Shown: positions 1 to 7,782 of the stretch, piece by piece
How the letters are laid out: each line of letters begins with the position of its first letter
Position numbering within the stretch: the stretch's first letter is position 1
Position numbers and translations under genes: made by a program
Notes under the pieces: model-generated
What the model was told of the DNA's origin: nothing
Databases searched by the model: none
Seen by the model: the letters and a program-made list of their open reading frames with translations, nothing else
Origin: JADJRG01 sp964474905
GTDB lineage: Bacteria; Myxococcota_A; Polyangia; Nannocystales; Nannocystaceae
DNA: 64,000 nt
NCBI GenBank assembly: GCA_964474905.1
Contig: CAYYUP010000001.1
Span: 248,001 to 312,000, forward strand
Reading direction: 5' to 3'

Positions 1-1057
1 CGTTGGCGACCAGTTTGGTCTCTTCGCGGGTATTGCAGAAGATGATCGCGCGGGCCGGGTCTTCGGTCGTCAGGATGTCGACGAGATCACGGGTGCGGAG
101 CATGCCGGAGATCACGTAGTACGCGTGATCGATCTCGGCCGCGGCAACGGAGTCGCCGGAGAGCGTGATCATCTCGGGCTTGCGCATATAACGTCGGGCG
201 ATCCGCTGGACGTCATTGGGCAGGGTTGCCGAGAAGAGACAGGTTTGGTGCTCTGCGGTACAGGCATCGAGGATCGCGCGGATGTCCTCTAGGAAGCCCA
301 TCGAGAGCATTTCGTCGCACTCGTCCAGGATCACAGTGCGCACTCGATCGAGTCGGAGCGTGCGCCTGCGGATGTGATCGAGGATCCGCCCGGGGGTCCC
401 GACGACGGCGTGCACACCGGCCTTGAGAGCGCTGAGCTGCGGCTGCATCGCGGTGCCGCCGTAGACTGGCAGCAGCTCGATTTGGAGGTGGTTGGCGAGC
501 CGCCCGAGTTCGTCGCAGACCTGCTTCGCAAGCTCGCGAGTTGGCAGCACAACGAGCAGTTGCACACCTGTGTCGGAGGCCGGCGCAGAGTCAAAGCGGG
601 CTGCGAGCCAGGGCAGGCAGAAGGCACCGGTCTTGCCGCTGCCGGTGTGCGACTGCACCATCAGGTCGCGGCCCTCAACGAGGGGCAAAAACGCCCTCGA
701 CTGTACCGGGGAGGGTTTTACCCAGCCCATCGCGGCGATCGCGTCGCGGAGTTTGGGGTCGAGCTTGAAGTCGTCGAAGGACTCGAGCTCGGGGGCCGTC
801 ACCGGCCCTGACATGTGATTGTCTTGGGCCTGCTCGGGATCGCGGATCTCGGGATCGTCAGTCGCCCCACTGTCCGCGGGTTGTGGGGGGGCGACATCGT
901 TTGAGCCTTTGGATGCATCTGCATCCGGGGCCAGCTCTGTAGCTGATTCTGGGGCCAGATCTGGGGCCAATTCTGTGGGGGCGCCAGCTGGGGGGTTGGT
1001 CAGTAGGTCATTGGAGGTATTGTCCAGCGTTGTGCCGGACTCGGGTGGCTGAGCCAT
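1..1057 (-). CDS. DEAD-box RNA helicase, C-terminus beyond left edge
   Basis: ATP-dependent RNA helicase of the DEAD-box family, expected to remodel RNA in the cytoplasm (ribosome assembly, RNA decay or cold adaptation). The visible 352 codons show Q-motif context, Walker A HTGSGKTGAF, motif Ia PTRELA, GTPGR, motif II DECD, SATLP (motif III) and the start of the second RecA domain (ARAIIFCNTREET). Motif II is DECD, not the usual bacterial DEAD. I chose the ATG at 1057, which adds an 81-residue acidic, Pro/Ala-rich, low-complexity N-terminus; the ATG at 814 (MSGPVTAPE) starts right at the conserved core and is the alternative, but it has no obvious ribosome site. It is the last visible gene of a seven-gene minus-strand run, 12 bp after the preceding gene. 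The family is certain; the exact subfamily (DbpA/DeaD/RhlE) cannot be set without the missing C-terminus. Confidence 0.9.
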   Translation of the reverse strand, partial: MAQPPESGTTLDNTSNDLLTNPPAGAPTELAPDLAPESATELAPDADASKGSNDVAPPQPADSGATDDPEIRDPEQAQDNHMSGPVTAPELESFDDFKLDPKLRDAIAAMGWVKPSPVQSRAFLPLVEGRDLMVQSHTGSGKTGAFCLPWLAARFDSAPASDTGVQLLVVLPTRELAKQVCDELGRLANHLQIELLPVYGGTAMQPQLSALKAGVHAVVGTPGRILDHIRRRTLRLDRVRTVILDECDEMLSMGFLEDIRAILDACTAEHQTCLFSATLPNDVQRIARRYMRKPEMITLSGDSVAAAEIDHAYYVISGMLRTRDLVDILTTEDPARAIIFCNTREETKLVAN

Positions 1058-1069
1058 GTTCGGGAGGTC

Positions 1070-1495
1070 CTAGAGCCCGAGAAGCTCCTGGCGATTCTCT
1101 TCGTCGCGCCGGCTCCGATCGACATACGCATCAAATATCGCCGAAATTCGGTCAATCTTGCGTCCGATCTCGGAGTCCTGGGCGGAGCACATCGCCTGGG
1201 TCTCGTGGAGAAGAGTGGAAAGTCGTTCACCTGCCGCGATGGCACTCGGATGTCCGGGCGGTCGTGATTGCTGGAGCAGTGTCACGAGTCGGTCGCGGAC
1301 GAGTTCCACGCGGTAATCACACCGTGCCTCTGTGCGGGACAGGCCAACACGCTCCTGCGCGAGACCGACATAGACCCCGGAGATCACATAGACTGCGGCT
1401 GCGACGCTCAGGACAAGCCAAAACGCCGCGTTGATCCACCGATGGCTGGGTGAAGGTGGGTTCAGTGCGGCCGCAGTGTCCCAGGGTTTAGGCAT
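1070..1495 (-). CDS. small single-pass membrane protein, unknown function
   Basis: I do not recognise this 141-residue protein. After about 20 residues it has one hydrophobic segment (INAAFWLVLSVAAAVYVI), followed by a mostly charged, probably helical domain with two Cys (ARCDYR and AMCSAQD) and many Arg/Glu, which suggests a membrane-anchored helical or coiled-coil domain. The ATG at 1495 is used; an upstream TTG at 1534 would add 13 Pro-rich residues. It sits between a large lipoprotein gene and a DEAD-box helicase with 67 and 12 bp gaps, so co-transcription is likely. No catalytic motif is visible. Confidence 0.6.
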   Translation of the reverse strand: MPKPWDTAAALNPPSPSHRWINAAFWLVLSVAAAVYVISGVYVGLAQERVGLSRTEARCDYRVELVRDRLVTLLQQSRPPGHPSAIAAGERLSTLLHETQAMCSAQDSEIGRKIDRISAIFDAYVDRSRRDEENRQELLGL

Positions 1496-1562
1496 CGGGT
1501 CAAGGAGGGTTCGTGGTGGCGGAGGTTGTTCCAACGGCCTTGGTTCAAGGCCCGTCAGAGGC

Positions 1563-3941
1563 TTATTTGCGGGTGATGAACTTCACGAATTCCTCTTGGC
1601 TGGGCCGGAGGGTCGTGTTGCCGGGCCGGAGGCGCCGGATTTGGCAGGATGGAGGATCACCGGTCGCGTAGCGATAACAAGTTGAGGGAGCACTGAGGTC
1701 GAGCGCCATGCCGTCAAAAATGAGATCGGACCAGCTGGCCATGTCGAGGGGGATCACCGTGGTGTTGGAGCTGAAGGAGTCGAGCTCGACGGTGACGAGC
1801 AGGCCCGCGGCGAGGAGCAGGGGATCTGAGAGATCTGCGTAGGGCACACCGCCGCGGATGTCAACGAGCTGCGAGTCCTCCCGGAGATCGACGATCTGGA
1901 TGGCTGCCGGGCCACCTGGGGAGCCGATCTGCGGAAGCGCTGTCAGCAAGTAGACCCCGGGGTTGAGGGGCAGCACAAAATCGCCCTCGCCGAAGGTCGC
2001 GCTCGCGTAAAAATGGGGGCCGAGGACCACAGTATTGGCCTCTTCGGGGAGGCGAATGCGCTCGGCCATGACTTGGGCGGAGAACGTGCAATCGGTCCCC
2101 ATGTCCTCAGTTGTTGTGCAGAGTTCCTCGGCGAGCTTGACCTGTCCCCGAAGGAGCACCCGGTGGGGCAGGGTGATCGTCGGCAGGCTCTCGGTGTCGG
2201 CGGCGATCTCTGTGGGCAGCACGACCGAGCGGAAAATCGAGCCAGCAGGCGGTTCGATGCGCAGCTCGTAGGGGAAGGGGGTCTCGTTGCTGTACCCCCC
2301 GGAGCTGAGCAGGAGGTCGCAGCTCTCCGCGGTGCAGGCGATGCCAGCACGGGTGAAGCGGGTCTCGCTTGGTTCGTCGTCGCCAGCCACGTAGAGCGGC
2401 AAGCAGCCCGCGTTCTCCCATTGGCTCGGTTCATCCGGATCGGGCGCTGCGGGGATCGCAAAGACCCCGGAGGCGGAGATCGTCGCGGTGGGCGTGCACT
2501 GGGCGGGTTTTGAGCCTGGGGTGGCCTCGCTGAGACACTCGGTTCCGCAGCAGGAGAAGGTGCCGGTGCCTATGCCGTACAGGTTGGCGGGGCTGCCTGC
2601 GAGTTCGATGCTGACGGGTGTCGCCGGTCGCCAGTGGGGGAGGCAGAGTCTGCCGCCGAGGGGCGTTGGTGGCGAGTTGCCGTCCATGTTTGCGGCGGCC
2701 AGGCTCGGGTTTAACGCGAAGGAGAGGCGGGGCAGTCCGCTCTCTGGCGAGGTCGGGTCGACGGTGGCGACCAGCGGTAATTCGCGGGCGGTCTCGATCT
2801 TGCCCTCGCAATGGCTGTAGATCGTCGCCTCGAGATCGGCTTTGCCGTCGCTGGTCTTAATATCGCCGCGCTTGAAGGCATCACGGCCGGCGAGATCAAG
2901 GGCGCAGCGGTTTTGTGGGAGGTAGCAGATCTGTTCGGTGGGACAGTCTGCATCGCTCTCGCAGCCGCAAAATTTTGTGTCGTCGTCAGGATCGATGCAG
3001 CGGCTCGGCTGCGGACAATTGAGGTCGCTTGAGCAGCCGATTTTGGCCGGTGGCGGTTGGATCGTCGTCGGCGAGGTGACACCTTCGCCGTAGCGCAGAG
3101 TGACGGTCAGCGCGAGCTCGTCGAGGTTCTCTTGCGGTTCGTTGGCCTTAGAGAGGATCGTGATCTCGCCGGTGAGATCGCGGACGCATTCACGGGTGGT
3201 ATCGACGGTGATCGAGTGTTCGGCAGCCTCGGTGATCTGATCGCGGCGGAGGATCCTGTGGATGATCCCGAACTCCTGGGGGGAGAGCTCGGAGCTGCGT
3301 AGCTCGAGGATGACGGGCTTGTTGCCTTCGATGTCAGCCGCTGTGTAGTGCGGCCAGGCGATCTCGAAGGGCATGTCGGGCACGGCCTCTTCGTCATCGC
3401 TCACCGGGAAGGAGCCCGTGATCAAGTGTGGCCCCTGGCCGATCCTGGACTCTTGGCTGAGCGAGAGATTTGCCGGAAGCGGCTCCCAGATCGTCTGTTT
3501 GGCGGCCTTGCTGGCGTAGTAGTCGATCTCGCGGAGGTCCAGGGTGAAGCTGTCACGGACCCCGGGAAAGAGGGGATCGGAACCGTGGTTCTTTAACGAG
3601 ATTCGGTAGCGAGAGGGGGTTCGCGTGGTGACTCGTTCGACTGCCGCATCGGTGCCGCGCACGTCGACGCGGAGCGAGATCGGGTCGGAGCGCACGTCCA
3701 GGCCGAGCACCCCTCGTGGAGGTAGAGTTGCGACCAAGCAGACATTGCCCTGATCGATCGCGCAGACTTCACCGCCGGCGAGGTCACACTCATCGTCGCT
3801 CTGACATTCGACGGGTTTCGCTTCGGGCGCGAGAGAGGAGCAGCCAAGCAGGGTCACAGCAGCGAGCCAGGCCCCGACCGGAGACAGGCCCAGGCGAGTC
3901 CCCGGGGCGCTCACAGCGGTTTCTCGGTGGTGGTTACGCAT
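1563..3941 (-). CDS. large Cys-rich lipoprotein, unknown function
   Basis: A 792-residue exported protein. The N-terminus has a hydrophobic signal ending in a lipobox-like LLGCSS, so it is probably lipidated and membrane anchored. Two Cys-rich patches (CQSDDECDLAGGEVC near residue 47 and CSSDLNCPQPSRC with CGCESDADCPTEQIC near the middle) match the short Cys modules common in myxobacterial surface lipoproteins. The rest is beta-rich with several Pro-hydrophobic strands and no enzyme motif. The ATG at 3941 lies inside a duplicated copy of the previous gene's 3' end; a GTG at 3914, nine codons downstream, overlaps the relic stop as GTGA and still leaves a full signal peptide, so it may be the real start. 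It is 46 bp behind another lipoprotein in the same run. The product name cannot go beyond lipoprotein. Confidence 0.75.
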   Translation of the reverse strand: MRNHHRETAVSAPGTRLGLSPVGAWLAAVTLLGCSSLAPEAKPVECQSDDECDLAGGEVCAIDQGNVCLVATLPPRGVLGLDVRSDPISLRVDVRGTDAAVERVTTRTPSRYRISLKNHGSDPLFPGVRDSFTLDLREIDYYASKAAKQTIWEPLPANLSLSQESRIGQGPHLITGSFPVSDDEEAVPDMPFEIAWPHYTAADIEGNKPVILELRSSELSPQEFGIIHRILRRDQITEAAEHSITVDTTRECVRDLTGEITILSKANEPQENLDELALTVTLRYGEGVTSPTTIQPPPAKIGCSSDLNCPQPSRCIDPDDDTKFCGCESDADCPTEQICYLPQNRCALDLAGRDAFKRGDIKTSDGKADLEATIYSHCEGKIETARELPLVATVDPTSPESGLPRLSFALNPSLAAANMDGNSPPTPLGGRLCLPHWRPATPVSIELAGSPANLYGIGTGTFSCCGTECLSEATPGSKPAQCTPTATISASGVFAIPAAPDPDEPSQWENAGCLPLYVAGDDEPSETRFTRAGIACTAESCDLLLSSGGYSNETPFPYELRIEPPAGSIFRSVVLPTEIAADTESLPTITLPHRVLLRGQVKLAEELCTTTEDMGTDCTFSAQVMAERIRLPEEANTVVLGPHFYASATFGEGDFVLPLNPGVYLLTALPQIGSPGGPAAIQIVDLREDSQLVDIRGGVPYADLSDPLLLAAGLLVTVELDSFSSNTTVIPLDMASWSDLIFDGMALDLSAPSTCYRYATGDPPSCQIRRLRPGNTTLRPSQEEFVKFITRK

Positions 3942-4022
3942 TGCGACATGACCAGGGCCCGCTCTCGGGCGGGCCCACCAAGGGGGCTCACAGCGGTTCC
4001 TCGGTGGTTACGCATTGCGACG
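3910..4022 (-). repeat. duplicated gene 3' end: two imperfect direct copies, 77 bp apart
   Basis: Copy one (3910-3948) and copy two (3987-4022) are identical except for one T/C difference and a 3-bp indel. Copy two encodes the last residues of the 258-residue lipoprotein (SQCVTTEEPL then stop). Copy one, read in the matching minus-strand frame, encodes SQCVTTTEKPL then stop, so it is a relic of the same 3' end. The annotated ATG of the next gene lies inside copy one but in another frame. The DNA between the copies does not match the flank of copy two, so this is not a simple 77-bp tandem duplication. Confidence 0.8.
3955..3976. other. perfect 8-bp inverted repeat between two lipoprotein genes
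   Basis: GGGCCCGC at 3955-3962 pairs with GCGGGCCC at 3969-3976 across a 6-nt loop. It lies in the 46-bp gap between the two lipoprotein genes and between the two repeat copies. There is no T-run on either side, so it is not a classical terminator; it could stabilise the mRNA or pause polymerase. Confidence 0.5.
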
Positions 4023-4764
4023 ATTGGCAGGGATCGACGTCGGCGGCGGTGCAGTAGAAGACGTAGGTCGAGATGTCGAAGGATGCGCCCTGAACGAAGT
4101 CGGGCACGCCCTCCTGGATCACTCCATCCTCAGGTGTGAACCAGGGTCGATCGCTGACGATCACCGTGAGCGTATGAAAGCCGGCCTCGAGCGCCGTATC
4201 GGTGGCGCCGTTGCAAAAATCAAAGTTGCGATTTTCGTTGCCCAGGCGGAGTTCGCGGAGGATCGGATCGCGGCGTCCGATCGGTTGGTACTCGATGCTC
4301 GCGGCCTGGGGGACGGGCTCTTGGGGATTCACGTATTCGCGGTAGCGGATCGACGAATAGGGCTTTGAATTCTCGGGCGTGTAGTCGAGGAGGAGTGCGC
4401 CGTAGATGTCGTCGTATTCGCCGTCGATATCCTGGTCCCGATCTTCGATGTAGATCGGAAAATTGGGTTGGGCTTGGCCATCGACGCTGCCCATCGGACA
4501 GGAGCAGAAGACGTACTCTTGCGGGTCGAGGAAGTGAGGCAGCAGGTCCGCCGGATCATCCGGTGGCGGCTGCGGGCAGTTCCCGTCGCAGGCCTCCTCG
4601 GCCTCAAGACTCAGCTGCAGAGGCTCGACGATCCGTACCGCCGAACGGTTTAGGATTTGCTCATCGTTGACGCTGATGTACTGATCGGGGAGCACGCAGC
4701 CGGTGCTCGCGGCCAGCAGGATCGCGAGACTAGAGGGCGTGAGCGTGGCGGCCAGGTGTCTCAT
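3988..4764 (-). CDS. lipoprotein, unknown function
   Basis: A 258-residue protein with a signal peptide ending AASTGC, consistent with lipidation at Cys23. The mature part is acidic, with three Cys clusters (CDGNCPQ, FCSCPMG and the C-terminal CTAADVDPCQSSQC), probably disulfide-bonded after export. The middle has an Asp-rich stretch (EDRDQDIDGEYDD) that could bind calcium. I find no named domain. Its ATG overlaps the stop of the upstream sigma54 activator gene by 4 bp (positions 4761-4764), so translation is probably coupled. Its 3' end is partly duplicated just downstream. Adjacency to a regulator and a second lipoprotein suggests a surface structure or sensor input, which is inference only. 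Confidence 0.7.
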   Translation of the reverse strand: MRHLAATLTPSSLAILLAASTGCVLPDQYISVNDEQILNRSAVRIVEPLQLSLEAEEACDGNCPQPPPDDPADLLPHFLDPQEYVFCSCPMGSVDGQAQPNFPIYIEDRDQDIDGEYDDIYGALLLDYTPENSKPYSSIRYREYVNPQEPVPQAASIEYQPIGRRDPILRELRLGNENRNFDFCNGATDTALEAGFHTLTVIVSDRPWFTPEDGVIQEGVPDFVQGASFDISTYVFYCTAADVDPCQSSQCVTTEEPL

Positions 4765-6620
4765 CGCTTGGCTCGGACTTCTTTCTCAAGGTGGCGGAAG
4801 ATCGTTCGTGGATCGACCCCCAGGTCGCGCGCGGTCTTGGTGCGGTTGCCGTTATTTAGGGCTAGGACCCGGTTGATGTAGGAGCGTTGCCAGAGATCGC
4901 GGGCCTCGGTGAGCGGCACGATTTCGTCGTCCGCGCTGGTGACATCGACGAAGGAAGAGCCGCTCGCATCGCCGCTTGGCACCTCGATCTCGAGGTCGAG
5001 GTCGCGGGCGGTGAGGATCGACGAGTCGGCGAGTACCAGCGCTTTTTTGATGTGGTTCTCGAGTTGGCGGATGTTGCCCGGCCACTTAAAACGCAAGAGC
5101 CCTTTGTACGCCGATGCGTCAAAGGCCTTGGTGGGGTCGACGTCGTCGCGGCCGAATTCCTTGGCGTAACGGCCGACCAGATAGCGAGCGATCAGCAGCA
5201 CATCGTCGCCGCGTTCGTGCAGCGCCGGCAGGTGCACGTTGATGACGTTGAGACGGTGAAAGAGATCCTCGCGGAAGTTGCCCTCGTTGATCTCTTTTTG
5301 CAGGTCGCGGTTGGTCGCGGCGATCACCCGGATGTCGAGGGAGATCGGCTTGTTCTCGCCGAGGCGCTGGACCGCTTTCTCTTGGAGAACACGCAGCAGT
5401 TTGACCTGCATCGCCAGCGGCAGCTCGCCGATCTCGTCGAGGAAGATCGTGCCTTTATTGGCCGCTTGAAACTTGCCGACGTGGTTGCTGACAGCGCCCG
5501 TGAAGGCCCCTTTGACGTGGCCGAAGAGCTCGGACTCGATCAGGTTCTCTGGGATCGCGCCGCAGTTGACGGTGATCATCGGCCCCTGTTTGCGCGGCGA
5601 TCGCTCGTGCACTTCGCGGGCGATCAACTCTTTGCCGGTACCGGTATCGCCGGTGATCAGCACCGTGACGTCGATGCCCGCGACCCGCTCGACTCGCTTG
5701 TAGACTTCGATCATCTGCGGACAAGAGCCGATGATCTGGCCAAAGCGCACGTTTTCGAGGCGTTCGGCCAGGCCGGCAGATTCGCTGCGCAGTTCGTTGA
5801 GGACCTTCGCGCTCTTGATGAAGAGCGCCGCTTGGGCGGCGAAGACCTTGAGGATCTCGAGATCGGTGCGGGTAAAGAGGGCGATCGCGTTGTCGTTGCC
5901 CACGTAGATGAGGCCCAAGAGCTCGCCGCGAACGATCAGCGGCACGCACATGACGCTCGAGAGCTTGAGGGCGATCACCGAGAGGCTGTTGTTGAAGCGC
6001 TGGTCGGTGAGCGCATCGCTGATGATCGCCGGTTTGCGGGTGCTGATGACCTCGCGGATGATGTCGTCGGAGAGCAGCTTGGAGGGATCTTCGACCGCCT
6101 GCCGGTCGAGGTGACGGGCGACCCGGATCGAGTAGCTGGCGTCGTCTTCGGCGAGTACCAAAAAGCCCTTGCGGGCGCGGGTCAGGGCGACGACCTGGTC
6201 GATGAGTTCGTCGAGGAGGTTGTTGAGATCGCCGGTGGGACGGAGCAGTAGCTCGGAGAAGGTTTGCAGGCGCTGCATCGCCTCGATCTCCTGCTTGGCG
6301 GTGCTCTGTCGGCTTTGCGCGGGCGCTGGGGCATCGACCGCCGAGAAGACGACCTCCTGACCGCCGATGGTGATCACGTCGCCGTGTCGGAGTTCATGGG
6401 AGCGGGTCTTTTTGCCGCGGAGGTAAAAGACGTTGGCGCGCGCTGTGGACTCCAAGACAAAACGACCTGGCTCATGGGTCAGGGTGCAGTGGGTGTCGGC
6501 GATGTCTTCACCGCGGAGCACCAAATGACACTCAGGAGACGAACCGAGGGCGATCAGCCGCTTGATGAGCGGGAAGCGCTGGGTTACGCCGTCGGCGCCC
6601 GTGAACTGCAAATGTGGCAT
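4761..6620 (-). CDS. FHA-GAF sigma54-dependent activator (Fis-family enhancer-binding protein)
   Basis: A 619-residue transcription activator for sigma54 RNA polymerase. Domains in order: FHA (about 20-95), GAF (about 130-275), AAA+ ATPase (about 295-530) and a Fis-type helix-turn-helix at the C-terminus (NRTKTARDLGVDPRTIFRHL). Walker A is GDTGTGKE (324-331), the sigma54-contact loop GAFTGA is at 371-376, and Walker B is TIFLDEIGE (391-399). There is no receiver domain; input must come through FHA and GAF. The FHA domain is degenerate: the usual Gly-Arg is GSS, and the usual Ser-Arg-x-His stretch reads ADTHC, so phosphothreonine binding is doubtful. The gene is 9 bp after a membrane protein gene and close to a Ser/Thr kinase gene in the same run, a common myxobacterial pairing in which the kinase may control the activator (inference). 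Confidence 0.93.
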   Translation of the reverse strand: MPHLQFTGADGVTQRFPLIKRLIALGSSPECHLVLRGEDIADTHCTLTHEPGRFVLESTARANVFYLRGKKTRSHELRHGDVITIGGQEVVFSAVDAPAPAQSRQSTAKQEIEAMQRLQTFSELLLRPTGDLNNLLDELIDQVVALTRARKGFLVLAEDDASYSIRVARHLDRQAVEDPSKLLSDDIIREVISTRKPAIISDALTDQRFNNSLSVIALKLSSVMCVPLIVRGELLGLIYVGNDNAIALFTRTDLEILKVFAAQAALFIKSAKVLNELRSESAGLAERLENVRFGQIIGSCPQMIEVYKRVERVAGIDVTVLITGDTGTGKELIAREVHERSPRKQGPMITVNCGAIPENLIESELFGHVKGAFTGAVSNHVGKFQAANKGTIFLDEIGELPLAMQVKLLRVLQEKAVQRLGENKPISLDIRVIAATNRDLQKEINEGNFREDLFHRLNVINVHLPALHERGDDVLLIARYLVGRYAKEFGRDDVDPTKAFDASAYKGLLRFKWPGNIRQLENHIKKALVLADSSILTARDLDLEIEVPSGDASGSSFVDVTSADDEIVPLTEARDLWQRSYINRVLALNNGNRTKTARDLGVDPRTIFRHLEKEVRAKR

Positions 6621-6629
6621 GGAGTGGCC

Positions 6630-7697
6630 TTAAAAGCGGAGCGTGAAGCCGGCCCCGCCGCCGCCTCGAAAGAGGGCGGGGTGGGGCCGAACTTGGAGGT
6701 TATCACGGCCACGTGAGCGTGTTTGTCGACGCTTTCGCGGGCCTTTGGTCCGGGGGCTGGGGGCTGCAGGTTCGGCCTCGAGATCCTCTCGCTTGATCCG
6801 CTCGGTCTTGATCGTCGCGTAGGGCTTGAAGGTCAGCTGGGCAACGAGCACGTCGACCGCCATCAGGCTGACAAAAATGATGCCGAGGGTTTGCTCGGCG
6901 TCACGCCGGTCGACCAAGGCTTCACCGTCGGGGGCGCTGCATTGCAGGGACTCCGGGGCGAAACCCTTGGTTCGCGTGCACTGGGTACGGCGGTAGAGCA
7001 GGAGACCGAGTCCGGCGCCACCGATGAGCGTCTCGCCGGCGAGAAAACCGGCACCCAGGCCCTTGCGGCCATTGTAGAAGTGGCCGATGCCGAAAGGCAG
7101 GAGGGCGATCGCGCGGTTGCGGGCGACTTTCTCGCGGACCTCGACCTCCTGCTGACCAAAGGCTGTCGTGAGCGCTTCGTGGTCGCCGCGCAGGGCCTGG
7201 TGACGGTCCTTGAGGTCGTCGAGATCGGCTGCGCAGGACGCTCGCTCGGCCATGCAGCTGTCGAGCTTGGCCCGCTCGTGCTGTTCGCGGAGCTGGTTGT
7301 AGAGGTCGTAGAGAGGCTTGCCGTGGGTGTCGGGCGGAGGTCGCCAGGCTGCGTCGCCGTCGAAGAGCCGGTTGATGTAGGACATCGCCAGCTGGGTGCG
7401 GATCTGAGGATCTAGGTTCTCGTCGAGGAGAGTCGCGTCGGTGAGGTAGCGGAGGGCTGTCTCGGTGAGCAGGGGATCGTTGAGCGGGCCGCTCGAGATG
7501 AGCGGCTCGAGGATCGATCGCACGGAAATCCAATCACCGGAGGCCCATTTTTTGAGGGCTGCGCTTACAGCTTCGCTCTCCGAGTCGAAGCGCTTGTCCG
7601 CAGAGGTTGCAGAGCGGCTCGGGGCGGCCTTCGCCGGGGGGGGGGCCGCCAGCGCGAGGGCCAGCATGGAGATGGTGAGGAAGTGCCGGATCGTCAC
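6630..7697 (-). CDS. exported protein with helical region and hydrophobic segments
   Basis: A 355-residue protein with a signal peptide (LTISMLALALAAPPPAKAAP), a helical N-terminal half resembling tetratricopeptide-type packing (residues about 35-130), a coiled-coil stretch with many Glu/Arg (about 135-185), then two hydrophobic segments (IALLPFGIGHFYNGRKGLGA and LGIIFVSLMAVDVLVAQLTF). The segment with FGIGHFYNG resembles the small TM2-like motif seen in many uncharacterised bacterial membrane proteins. The C-terminus is Arg-rich and ends GAGFTLRF, with a terminal Phe as in some outer-membrane proteins. It lies between the kinase (85 bp gap) and the activator (9 bp gap), so a link with that signalling module is likely. 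Function unknown. Confidence 0.7.
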   Translation of the reverse strand: MTIRHFLTISMLALALAAPPPAKAAPSRSATSADKRFDSESEAVSAALKKWASGDWISVRSILEPLISSGPLNDPLLTETALRYLTDATLLDENLDPQIRTQLAMSYINRLFDGDAAWRPPPDTHGKPLYDLYNQLREQHERAKLDSCMAERASCAADLDDLKDRHQALRGDHEALTTAFGQQEVEVREKVARNRAIALLPFGIGHFYNGRKGLGAGFLAGETLIGGAGLGLLLYRRTQCTRTKGFAPESLQCSAPDGEALVDRRDAEQTLGIIFVSLMAVDVLVAQLTFKPYATIKTERIKREDLEAEPAAPSPRTKGPRKRRQTRSRGRDNLQVRPHPALFRGGGGAGFTLRF

Positions 7698-7782
7698 CCT
7701 CGAGGCTTCACGAGTGGAGGGCGCAGACTAGCCGAAAAGCCCCCCTCTGTGGGTGCAAAAACGCTCTTTTGGCGTATGTGGG

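Noticed and set aside
4887..6251. 454-codon plus-strand frame opposite the sigma54 activator
   Set aside because: Composition is Asp/Glu/Ala/Arg-rich as expected from the reverse of a real gene; no motif.
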